Of a DNA stretch of 5,781 nucleotides, positions 1 to 5,668 are shown piece after piece (positions within the stretch are counted from its first letter, which is position 1; every line of letters starts with the position of its first letter). Under the pieces are notes generated by a model. It searched no databases, was not told where the DNA came from, and saw only the letters and a program-made list of their open reading frames with translations. The DNA is taken from assembly GCA_902492555.1 (NCBI GenBank), contig CABUMH010000153.1, forward strand, positions 1-5,781, in the 5' to 3' direction. The translations under genes and the position numbers were made by a program. Source of the stretch: Eisenbergiella sp900555195 (GTDB taxonomy: Bacteria; Bacillota; Clostridia; Lachnospirales; Lachnospiraceae).

Positions 1-133
1 CTGCGGTGGGTATGGTGTTTGCTGGTACTGTCTAAAAACGTCGGTACTTACGAACCGTCTTTTGGTTCGTTATGTACCGTTACGTTTTTGGCCAAGCGAA
101 AGCGTGTACCAGCAAACACCATACCCACTGCAG
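1..133. repeat. Very long imperfect inverted repeat (nested hairpin)
   Basis: Bases 1-28 are the reverse complement of 106-133 at 27 of 28 positions, and the exception (5/129) is a G-U wobble in RNA. Inside lies a second stem: 34-41 pairs with 82-89, 42-47 with 74-79 (T80-T81 bulged), and 50-56 with 64-70, closing a 7-base loop (57-63). Between the inner stem and the 3' outer arm, 96-103 can form a tiny GC stem capped by a GAAA tetraloop, so the whole could fold as a three-way junction. No T-tract follows the outer arm, so it is not a standard terminator. The outer arm starts at base 1, so it may extend beyond the window. It may be a MITE-like or other intergenic palindromic element, or a structured RNA; I do not recognise the family. 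Confidence 0.85.
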
Positions 134-143
134 GGACAGAAGC

Positions 144-173
144 GTGCCCGGATGGGACTGGCGCCGGGGGCAC
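144..173. other. GC-rich hairpin upstream of the thiT promoter
   Basis: GTGCCC (144-149) pairs with GGGCAC (168-173). The stem can continue as GG (150-151) with CC (164-165) if G166-G167 bulge out. No T-run follows, so it does not look like an intrinsic terminator. The rest of 134-226 shows no convincing gene. It includes a 10-bp palindrome TACAATTGTA (208-217) and a second copy of GGCCAAGC (184-191; the first is at 90-97 inside the big inverted repeat). Function unknown. Confidence 0.4.
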
Positions 174-226
174 ATATGAGGAGGGCCAAGCAGCAACCAG
201 CGGTGTGTACAATTGTAAAAAGCCGC

Positions 227-255
227 TTGACTTTTCCCCACCTTCCCTATATCAT
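227..255 (+). promoter_or_regulatory. Sigma-A-like promoter of the thiT transcript
   Basis: TTGACT (227-232) matches the -35 consensus at 5 of 6 positions. A 17-base spacer leads to TATCAT (250-255), 5 of 6 against TATAAT. The predicted start near 262 is about 15 bases before the first base of the TPP aptamer, which is the expected arrangement for a riboswitch-led transcript. A 5-bp stem AGCGG/CCGCT (199-203/223-227) touches the -35 element, but there is nothing else to suggest it matters. Confidence 0.75.
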
Positions 256-276
256 AAAAAAGAACTGAATATACAC

Positions 277-429
277 GCTAGGGGAGCCAATTTGCTGAGA
301 ATGAAGCCGTTTTCTGCTTCGCCGCACAGGCGCAGCGCAAAAAAACTGTCCGAGCTGTCATGGCAGACAGTCCAGAATACGGTTTCTGACCCTTACTACT
401 TGACCCGGATAATGCCGGCGTAAGGAAGC
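277..429 (+). promoter_or_regulatory. TPP (thiamine pyrophosphate) riboswitch aptamer
   Basis: The element carries the TPP-riboswitch (THI-box) landmarks in order. AGGGGAGC (280-287) opens P2 and a short P3, and CTGAGA (295-300) is the conserved pyrimidine-sensing segment. GACCC (388-392) closes P2. TGACCCGGATAATG (401-414) and CCGGCGTAAGGAAG (415-428) form the pyrophosphate-sensing arm. Visible pairings are P1 277-279/427-429 (short), P2 280-284/390-394, P3 285-287/294-296, P4 399-401/422-424 and P5 405-408/415-418. An 84-base P3a arm (303-386) is inserted, closed by an 8-bp stem 303-310/379-386 with one G-U. It sits between a good promoter and a thiamine transporter gene, so feedback repression by TPP is the expected role. 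The family assignment is confident; the exact pairings are hand-drawn. Confidence 0.95.
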
Positions 430-432
430 AGA

Positions 433-461
433 CGATTGTGAATGCAGCGCATTTTCAATCG
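433..461 (+). other. Hairpin between the TPP aptamer and the terminator
   Basis: Bases 433-445 pair with 449-461 around a three-base loop AGC: 12 of 13 positions pair (one G-U), and position 439/455 is a T-T mismatch. It begins four bases after the aptamer. It has no T-run, so it is not itself a terminator. It may isolate the aptamer from the terminator or take part in switching. An alternative partner for 441-445 is GCATT at 461-465, which would open this hairpin. Confidence 0.6.
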
Positions 462-470
462 CATTTAGAA

Positions 471-490
471 AGCCTTGACGGGCTGTTTTT
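471..490 (+). terminator. Riboswitch-controlled intrinsic terminator (candidate)
   Basis: AGCCT (471-475) pairs with GGGCT (480-484) around a TGAC loop and is followed after one G by five T (486-490), then a further pyrimidine-rich stretch. The stem is short, so it is a modest terminator. TAAGG (421-425), part of the ligand-bound aptamer fold, could instead pair with CCTTG (473-477), a plausible antiterminator when TPP is absent. An overlapping alternative is GACGGG (477-482) with CCCGTC (505-510), also followed by a T-rich run. Role inferred from position and pairing only. Confidence 0.5.
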
Positions 491-526
491 CTGTTTCATT
501 CTGTCCCGTCGCTTTCTTTTCGTTCC

Positions 527-553
527 CCTCTTTGCGTAATTTTACCAAGGAGG
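527..553 (+). promoter_or_regulatory. thiT ribosome binding site and helix that can hide it
   Basis: AAGGAGG (547-553) is a near-ideal Shine-Dalgarno sequence seven bases before the thiT ATG and fixes that start. The upstream segment CCTCTTT (527-533) is complementary to the whole site (seven pairs, one G-U; loop 534-546), so the RBS can be sequestered. This suggests translational control in addition to termination. It could also be a chance match of two purine/pyrimidine-rich runs. Confidence 0.6.
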
Positions 554-560
554 TTTTTTT

Positions 561-1118
561 ATGAGCAAACATTCCATCACAGCAAAACAGATCGTCTTTT
601 CAGGCGTGGCACTGGCGCTGGCCACCGTCATCTCCACCGTCATTAAGCTGCCGAGCCTGCCCAACGGCGGTTCCATCACCCTCTTCTCCATGCTGATCGT
701 CTGTCTTATCGGATATTGGTACGGTCCCAAAGTCGGCATCGTTGCCTCCATCGCTTACGGCATCCTTCAGTTTATCGTTGGCCCCTATGTGGTTCATCCT
801 GCACAGGTGCTTCTGGACTATCCTTTGGCGTTCGGCGGTCTGGGATTATCCGGATTTTTCTACAAATCCAAACACGGCCTGCTCAAGGGCTATATCGTCG
901 GCGTGCTCGGCCGTTTCTTCTTTCATGAGGTTTCCGGCTTCATTTTCTACACCGAATATGTTGGAACCTTCGGCGGAAATGTGGCCGCTCTGTGGGCTTC
1001 CACCCTGTACAATTTGAGCTATATTCTTCCGGAAGCCATCCTCACGGTCATCCTGCTGGCCCTGCCTCCTGTGGAAAAGGTGATGGGAAGGCTGAAAGTC
1101 ATGGCTACTTCCAACTGA
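561..1118 (+). CDS. thiT: ThiT-type energy-coupled thiamine transporter S component
   Basis: This is a 185-residue hydrophobic protein of the ThiT/YuaJ family, the substrate-binding S component of an ECF importer that captures thiamine in the cytoplasmic membrane. Size and about six membrane segments (roughly 12-29, 40-55, 57-76, 84-101, 108-129, 150-172) are usual for the family. Family-typical stretches are LPNGGSITL (33-41), HPAQVLLDYPLAF (79-91), FFHEVSGFIF (120-129, with His122 matching the thiamine-contacting His of ThiT) and LYN (149-151). The N-terminal small-residue face (SGVALALA, 14-21) resembles the AxxxA-type helix that docks on EcfT. The start is set by AAGGAGG seven bases upstream. 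The TPP riboswitch upstream independently supports the thiamine assignment. It carries no ATPase or EcfT of its own on this strand, as expected for an S component that borrows a shared energising module. The gene is intact and monocistronic, ending at a strong terminator. Confidence 0.95.
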   Translation: MSKHSITAKQIVFSGVALALATVISTVIKLPSLPNGGSITLFSMLIVCLIGYWYGPKVGIVASIAYGILQFIVGPYVVHPAQVLLDYPLAFGGLGLSGFFYKSKHGLLKGYIVGVLGRFFFHEVSGFIFYTEYVGTFGGNVAALWASTLYNLSYILPEAILTVILLALPPVEKVMGRLKVMATSN

Positions 1119-1175
1119 CCGGCCGGCTGATTTCCGGGATATGCAAAAAGCGCTTTTCCGGAGCATACAAAGAGA

Positions 1176-1224
1176 GCGGAAGCCGGGGAGTTTTTCCCTT
1201 CCCGGTTTCCGCCCTTTTCTTTTT
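1176..1224 (+). terminator. Strong Rho-independent terminator of thiT
   Basis: A 15-bp stem (1176-1190 with 1198-1212, all positions pairing with G-U allowed) has a 7-base loop and is followed by the T-rich run 1215-1224. On the minus strand the same hairpin lies 34 bases past the stop of the convergent epimerase gene. There it is followed by a weaker pyrimidine run (TCTCTTTGT), so it may serve both genes. Confidence 0.9.
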
Positions 1225-1245
1225 CACCTTTCTGTTGCCCTTCTT

Positions 1246-2133
1246 TCAGCCCACTTCAATGCTCCAGCTGTTCCGATAGCTTTCCTGTGCCGGAAGCCTT
1301 ACCAGGCTCGGCTGTTCGCTCAGTTCTTCCACCACATCCTGTCTGGATGGCAGGGAAGACCAGGGTTCTATACAGATATAAGGCGCATCCGTTTTGACCG
1401 CATGCCAGAATCCGATATACGGCATCTGCGGAAAACGAACCCGGACGTAGCGGCTTCCCTTATCAGAACGCAGCGTTACGGTTTTCGGCGTATTGGTCAG
1501 CACAATGGCATCCTGGTCAAACATATCATGCGAAAGAGGAATCCTGCAGCCGTCCTGCATGGGATACGGCATATCCTTTCCGTCAAGGAAGCAGGCAGGG
1601 CTGAATCCGATCCGGACAGGCCCGTCTGTCCCCTCCATGCCGTCCTTTTCAAATTCCAGGTAGTAGTCCTCAAACCGCAGGCCTTCTTCCATAGGAACAC
1701 TGAAGCCAGGATGGCCCCCTATGCCAAAAAACATATCTTCTTTTCCGCGATTGATCACTTCAAAGCATACCTTCAGCGTCCGCCCTTCCAGTTCATAGAC
1801 AATCCGGTATGTGAACGCGCAGGGATAGCAGGCTTTCGTATGCTCATCCGCATCCAGCCGGAACACGAGTTTTCCCTCACCGCATTCCTCAAGCTCCATC
1901 TCCGTCGTAGGGCCGAACCCATGAATCGGCATGGAATAGCTCTTTCCATGCAGCGTATATCTTCCCTCTGTCAGCCTGGCTATATAGGGAAACAGATTCG
2001 GCGCCTTCTGTTCCCAATAGCGCGGATCCCCCTGCCAGAGATATTCATATCCGCCGCAGCGGATGGACTGCAGTTCTCCGCCCAGGGTATCCGCTTCCAC
2101 CCTGAGCCATTCGTTTTCTATCGCTGAAATCAT
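1246..2133 (-). CDS. Aldose 1-epimerase family protein (LacX-like mutarotase)
   Basis: The product is a 295-residue soluble protein of the galactose-mutarotase fold, closest in pattern to the LacX-like branch of aldose 1-epimerases, which interconvert the alpha and beta anomers of sugars. Visible family marks are NLFPYIARLTEGRYTL (46-61), PIHGFG (69-74, His71), FGIGGHPGF (136-144, His141) and YICIEPW (252-258, Glu256). These supply the two active-site histidines and the catalytic glutamate. I chose the ATG at 2133 because AGGGG lies five bases upstream and the protein then begins MISAIENEWLRV as the family does. A longer reading from a TTG at 2175 has no comparable support. It lies 116 bp downstream of ecfT on the same strand and could be co-transcribed, but no metabolic link to vitamin import is obvious. 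Actual substrate unknown. Confidence 0.9.
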   Translation of the reverse strand: MISAIENEWLRVEADTLGGELQSIRCGGYEYLWQGDPRYWEQKAPNLFPYIARLTEGRYTLHGKSYSMPIHGFGPTTEMELEECGEGKLVFRLDADEHTKACYPCAFTYRIVYELEGRTLKVCFEVINRGKEDMFFGIGGHPGFSVPMEEGLRFEDYYLEFEKDGMEGTDGPVRIGFSPACFLDGKDMPYPMQDGCRIPLSHDMFDQDAIVLTNTPKTVTLRSDKGSRYVRVRFPQMPYIGFWHAVKTDAPYICIEPWSSLPSRQDVVEELSEQPSLVRLPAQESYRNSWSIEVG

Positions 2134-2249
2134 TTTTGCCCCTATCTGCGCGTTTTGGCGCGCGTATAAAATCAAGGAGAGCGAAGGCAGGTTTCTTTCT
2201 CTCTTCTCTCTCCTTTTATCATCTCGTGCTTTCTCCCCTCAGGAATCAA
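2134..2249 (-). other. ecfT-epimerase intergenic region with two hairpins
   Basis: Reading the minus strand after ecfT, an 8-bp stem (2208-2215 with 2174-2181) is followed by GATTTTATA, a weak terminator-like arrangement with a long 26-base loop. Nearer the epimerase start, GCGCG/CGCGC (2159-2163 with 2148-2152) makes a compact hairpin just upstream of its AGGGG ribosome binding site. I saw no clear -35/-10 pair for a separate epimerase promoter, so partial read-through from the ECF operon is the simplest reading, with low certainty. Confidence 0.4.
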
Positions 2250-3077
2250 TCAGATGAACGGATTATAGAACCGGTTTCCATCGTAAAAGGTAATGATCAT
2301 CGCCGCAGCCACAAAGCAGATGATGAACGCAATCGCAACATGATCCTTTTTGGCAAGCGGTTTCCCCATGTACCAGGTTCTTTTCTTTTTCTTTCCAAAC
2401 CCTCTCAGTTCCATGGCGTTGCTCACCACATCGATCTTGTCCATACTGGAGAACAGCAGCGGAAAAATAATATTGGCCATGCTTTTCAACCGTTTCATGA
2501 ACGGCGCTTTGCCCGACATCTCGATTCCCCTTGCCTCCTGCGCATGTTTGATCTTGGTATAATCCGACTGCACATCCGGAATATAACGTAAAGCAATGGC
2601 GATCGCATACCCTGCATTATAACTGATCCCGATCCGGTTCATGCTGGCCGCGAATTCGCTGGGATTGGTGGTTACAAGGAACATCAGGGCCACCGGAACA
2701 ACGGTGAAATACTTCAGCATGATATTGAATTCATAAAACAGCTGCTCTGCCGTTATGGTATATCTCTCCGTGATCACCAGAAGCACCGTCTCCGTGCCAT
2801 AAATAGAACATCCTTCTCTTGGCGCGAACAGAAAAACGAAGAGCAGATTCAGGCTCAGGAAAAACAGGATAAACAAAAATACTGTGCCCACCTGCCTCCA
2901 TTCCGTTTTTGACACTTTAAATATCACCAGGCCAATCACCAGCATCACTACCAGGATCCGGGTGTCATAGGTTACCATTCCAGCGACAGACCAGAGAATG
3001 AAAAACAGCAGCTTGGTTACCCCGGAAAGGCTGTGAATCCAGGTATCCTTCTCCTCATACGTCAGAATTCTTGACAT
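2250..3077 (-). CDS. ecfT: ECF transporter transmembrane coupling protein EcfT
   Basis: EcfT is the integral membrane scaffold that joins the two ATPase domains to the S component and turns ATP hydrolysis into toppling of the S component. The 275-residue product has N-terminal and middle hydrophobic segments (about 22-38, 40-55, 64-84, 118-136), a cytoplasmic charged helical domain and a final membrane helix (about 246-265). The two diagnostic coupling-helix motifs are present: AQEARG (179-184) and the variant AMELRGFG (221-228). Length is normal for the family. The ATG at 3077 is preferred because AGGAG lies seven bases upstream. A TTG 21 bases earlier would be the only alternative. The gene overlaps the 3' end of the ATPase gene by 23 bp, which implies one transcript and coupled translation. 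Confidence 0.93.
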   Translation of the reverse strand: MSRILTYEEKDTWIHSLSGVTKLLFFILWSVAGMVTYDTRILVVMLVIGLVIFKVSKTEWRQVGTVFLFILFFLSLNLLFVFLFAPREGCSIYGTETVLLVITERYTITAEQLFYEFNIMLKYFTVVPVALMFLVTTNPSEFAASMNRIGISYNAGYAIAIALRYIPDVQSDYTKIKHAQEARGIEMSGKAPFMKRLKSMANIIFPLLFSSMDKIDVVSNAMELRGFGKKKKRTWYMGKPLAKKDHVAIAFIICFVAAAMIITFYDGNRFYNPFI

Positions 3078-4779
3078 GAGCCCTCTCCTCTCTTTCAAAG
3101 TAAATGAAACGCTCTACAAAGCCGGAAGGATCTTTAATGCCGCAGCCCGCAGCCAGATCATACAGGGACGTTTTCTTCAGATATGCTTTATCCGCAATCG
3201 CTCCATCCGTAAGCACTCTCGCTGGCGTATCGTCTGCCAGAAGGTGGCCATCCGCAATCACGATTGCCCTGTCCGTATATTCCAGCATCAGATGCATATC
3301 ATGGGTAATCATGACAATCGTAATGCCCATCTTTTCATTGATCGTCTTCAGAAATTCCATAATATCCGTGTAATGGCGGTAATCCTGGCCCGCCGTAGGC
3401 TCGTCCAGAATGAGCACCTGCGGGTTCATCACGAGAATGGACGCAATGGTCACCCGCTTCTTCTGCCCGAAGCTAAGTGCGGACACCGGCCAATTCCGGA
3501 AAGGATAAAGGCCGCAGATCTTCAATGTATCATAGACCCGTTCTTTCATCTCTTCTTCCGGGACTCCGCGCACCGCAAGGCCCAGCGCCACCTCATCATA
3601 AATCATGGGCTTGCTGATCATTTGATTGGGGTTCTGCATCACCAGGCCGATCACTTCTCCCCGTTCCTTAATAGAAAGCCCCGAGATATCTGAGCCATTC
3701 AACAGGATTTCTCCCCGGTCAGGCTTGATGAAGCCGCAGATCAGGCTGGAAAGCGTGCTCTTTCCCGCCCCATTCTTGCCCACAATGCTGACCATCTCGC
3801 CCTTTTCAATCCGAAAATGGATATTCTGCAGAACGGGTTTACCCGAAAGATAGGAAAAGTATAATTCCTTTATTTCCAAAGCCGGTTCCGTGGAATGGCG
3901 GGCAGGGGGCAGTTCCGCTTTTTTGTACCAATTCTGCACCTTTTCTTTGTATGGCGCCAGATCCATCGTCTCTATATGTTGGGGAAGGGTCTCCGGCCTG
4001 ATTGTACAGCCAGCATGCTTTAGAGCCGTAACGTAGAGAGGTTCACGGATCCCTTCCTTCTCCAGCACATCCATGCACAGCAGTTCGTCCGGCTTGGCAT
4101 CTGCCACAATTTTCCCTTCGCCCACAACCACGATCCGATCCACATCTCGGTATAATGCGTCCTCCAGGCGATGTTCAATAATGACCACCGTTTTCCCGCT
4201 TTCCCTGCTGATCTTATCGATCAGTGCGATCGCCCTCTTTCCCGTCGCCGGGTCAAGATTGGCCAAGGGCTCATCAAATAGCAGAATCTCCACATCATCA
4301 ATCATCACACCCGCCATGGACACCCTCTGCTTCTGTCCTCCGGAGAGTTCCGTGGGAGCATGGGTCAGAAGGTTCTTCACCTCCACGGTTTCTGCCACTT
4401 CATTAACCCTTGAAAATATCTCTTCCTGAGGGACGCAATCGTTCTCCAGGGCAAAAGCGATGTCCTCCGCCACAGTCAGCCCGATAAACTGCCCGTCCGT
4501 ATCCTGAAGAACAGTCCCCACCAGCTTGGACATGCCAAATATTCCTTCCTTGGAAGGCTCCTTTCCCGCCACCGTAAGGCTTCCCGTGCTTTCTCCAGAA
4601 TAAGAAAAAGGAACCAATCCATTCAGGCAATGCGCCAGGGTGGATTTGCCCGAACCGGACGGCCCAACGATCAGGACCTTTTCTCCTGGATAGATGGACA
4701 GGTTAATATGATGCAGCGTCGGCTCCTTCTGGGAGCGATACTTAAAGGAATAGTCTTTGAATTCAATAATTGGCGTCAT
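3055..4779 (-). CDS. Fused double ECF ATPase (YkoD-like, EcfA-EcfA')
   Basis: A 574-residue cytoplasmic protein with two ABC ATPase domains in one chain powers the importer. Domain 1 has Walker A GPSGSGKST (39-47), Q-loop Gln92, signature LSGGQKQR (145-152), Walker B ILLFDEP (165-171) and H-loop His203. Domain 2 has Walker A GKNGAGKST (334-342), Q-loop Gln382, signature LSFGQKKR (435-442), Walker B VLILDEP (455-461) and His493. The linker (about 230-300) is where YkoD-like proteins carry the DUF3744 region. The second signature has Phe for the first Gly of LSGGQ; LSxGQ variants are familiar in this family, so both sites may still work. Start: ATG at 4779 with GAGG six bases upstream; a GTG four codons earlier is possible. 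It follows the S gene after 177 bp and overlaps ecfT. Confidence 0.93.
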   Translation of the reverse strand: MTPIIEFKDYSFKYRSQKEPTLHHINLSIYPGEKVLIVGPSGSGKSTLAHCLNGLVPFSYSGESTGSLTVAGKEPSKEGIFGMSKLVGTVLQDTDGQFIGLTVAEDIAFALENDCVPQEEIFSRVNEVAETVEVKNLLTHAPTELSGGQKQRVSMAGVMIDDVEILLFDEPLANLDPATGKRAIALIDKISRESGKTVVIIEHRLEDALYRDVDRIVVVGEGKIVADAKPDELLCMDVLEKEGIREPLYVTALKHAGCTIRPETLPQHIETMDLAPYKEKVQNWYKKAELPPARHSTEPALEIKELYFSYLSGKPVLQNIHFRIEKGEMVSIVGKNGAGKSTLSSLICGFIKPDRGEILLNGSDISGLSIKERGEVIGLVMQNPNQMISKPMIYDEVALGLAVRGVPEEEMKERVYDTLKICGLYPFRNWPVSALSFGQKKRVTIASILVMNPQVLILDEPTAGQDYRHYTDIMEFLKTINEKMGITIVMITHDMHLMLEYTDRAIVIADGHLLADDTPARVLTDGAIADKAYLKKTSLYDLAAGCGIKDPSGFVERFIYFEREERAHVKNSDV

Positions 4780-4863
4780 TGTCCACCTCACATGAATGGT
4801 TTAACACAATCTTCCAGCTTCCTTTCCAGGCCTCCAGCCCCACGCCTCTGCCCGGATATACAC

Positions 4864-4932
4864 GACCGGCCCGCTCTAGGCGGGCCGGCCCTTCTATCGA
4901 ACACAAGGGTGCGCGCAGATCGCAGCGCCCTT
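4864..4932 (-). other. Two tandem GC-rich hairpins between S-component and ATPase genes
   Basis: On the minus strand, a stem formed by 4925-4932 with 4905-4912 (7 of 8 pairs) comes first. It is followed by a very stable stem of 4880-4890 with 4864-4874 (11 bp, one G-U, loop CTAGA). Neither is followed by a T-run, so full termination is unlikely. The position, just after the S gene and before the ATPase gene, suggests mRNA processing or 3'-end protection that lets the S component be made in excess. That role is inferred. The rest of the 177-bp gap holds only the ATPase ribosome binding site. Confidence 0.6.
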
Positions 4933-4956
4933 TATTCCCTGACCGCTGTCGCGAAA

Positions 4957-5517
4957 TTAATCTTCCTTGGACAGGCTGGAAGACTTCGCCCCAATCTTGG
5001 AATAAGCCAGGCACAGCAGCGTTCCAAGCACAGCAGATACAACAATGTTTCCGACAAATGCAAATGCGCCCTGCGCAAACACCTTGTTGGCAGGCTCTTT
5101 GTAAATCAGGATATCCAGCACGGGTGCAACCAGAATCCACGCAACCGCATTGCCAACCACCTGCATTACGTTAAACAGAACAATCGCCTTTCCTCCAAAG
5201 CCGCCTTCCTTCACCGCGTACTTGGAAGCGAAAATACCAACGATTATGCCAAATACCGCTTCCGGGAATACCCAGCTCCACCAGATGCTTCCGTAGAAAA
5301 TTGCATCCCCAAGCGCATGTCCGATCAGACCAACGGCACCTCCCACGATCGGCCCAAACACAGCCGAGAAAAACGTCAGCACGGCCACGCTGGCACGCAG
5401 GGACGTATTGGGAACCACTCCAAAAGGCACAGATACATTAGAAAGCACCACGAAAAGCGCCGTTCCGATACCGATCGCAACTACTTCTTTGATCCCGAAT
5501 TTAGAATTCTTGTTCAT
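4957..5517 (-). CDS. ECF transporter S component, UPF0397 family
   Basis: This is the substrate-binding membrane subunit of the ECF importer encoded by the following two genes. The 186-residue product is mostly hydrophobic with about five to six membrane helices. It carries stretches I recognise from the UPF0397 / ECF-ribofla_trS (DUF1393) family: VAIGIGTALF (13-22, the small-residue helix expected to contact EcfT), GHALGDAIFYGSIWWSWV (66-83) and LDILIYKEPANKVFAQG (134-150). Family membership and S-component role are well supported. The ligand is not: the Pfam name mentions riboflavin, and HMP/thiamine-type roles are suggested by YkoD-like partners, but nothing in the sequence decides. The start ATG has AGGAGG ten bases upstream, slightly long but the only good site. 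It is first in the operon, behind a promoter and a structured leader with no TPP aptamer. Confidence 0.9.
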   Translation of the reverse strand: MNKNSKFGIKEVVAIGIGTALFVVLSNVSVPFGVVPNTSLRASVAVLTFFSAVFGPIVGGAVGLIGHALGDAIFYGSIWWSWVFPEAVFGIIVGIFASKYAVKEGGFGGKAIVLFNVMQVVGNAVAWILVAPVLDILIYKEPANKVFAQGAFAFVGNIVVSAVLGTLLCLAYSKIGAKSSSLSKED

Positions 5518-5662
5518 TTCTGAGATTCCTCCTCATAAATGTATTTTAGGCCCATCCGCAGCTTGCAGGGAATTTCACCAGATGCTCTTTTTTCTCCAGT
5601 GCATCCTCCGGATAGCCAACCTCGTGTAACAAATGCCAACGATTGCCTCCTTGGCATATTCC
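5518..5662 (-). promoter_or_regulatory. Structured 5' leader of the ECF operon (candidate cis-regulatory RNA)
   Basis: About 145 nt separate the predicted transcription start from the S-component ATG. Reading the minus strand, a perfect 7-bp hairpin (5651-5657 with 5633-5639, 11-base loop) comes first. A long-range stem, 5610-5617 with 5549-5557 (seven pairs plus a G-U and one bulged base), then encloses a further 5-6 bp hairpin (5601-5606 with 5580-5585). I compared it by eye with TPP, cobalamin, THF, purine and guanidine-I riboswitches and found no match. It may be an unrecognised regulatory RNA, a gene relic (short ORFs run through it) or chance folding. Confidence 0.35.
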
Positions 5663-5668
5663 TTATTA

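Noticed and set aside
199..227. AGCGG/CCGCT stem around TACAATTGTA as a terminator or operator
   Set aside because: Only five pairs, a long loop and no T-run; it partly overlaps the -35 element by one base, but nothing supports a function.
19..423. Plus-strand open frame of 134 codons
   Set aside because: It runs through the giant hairpin, the promoter and the TPP aptamer, has no ribosome binding site, and its protein looks random.
1146..1157. 12-bp palindrome AAAAGCGCTTTT after thiT
   Set aside because: A small self-complementary site with no proper loop; the much stronger terminator at 1176-1224 explains transcription end, so no separate role is claimed.
1141..2127. Plus-strand open frame of 328 codons opposite the epimerase
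   Set aside because: It is antisense to a clear mutarotase gene with intact catalytic motifs, begins in the thiT terminator region, and its composition (rich in Arg, His, Phe, Pro) is that of a shadow frame.
3076..3693. Plus-strand open frame of 205 codons opposite the ATPase
   Set aside because: It is antisense to conserved ABC ATPase motifs, with no ribosome binding site or recognisable domain.
4630..5523. Plus-strand open frame of 297 codons across the S-component gene
   Set aside because: It is antisense to two well-supported genes and the GC-rich gap, and the translation has no family features.
5518..5662. Cobalamin riboswitch suggested by GGTGAAATTCC in the ECF leader
   Set aside because: Only a GGTG-AA-TCC resemblance is present; the following GCCACTG-type box and the flanking conserved segments are missing.
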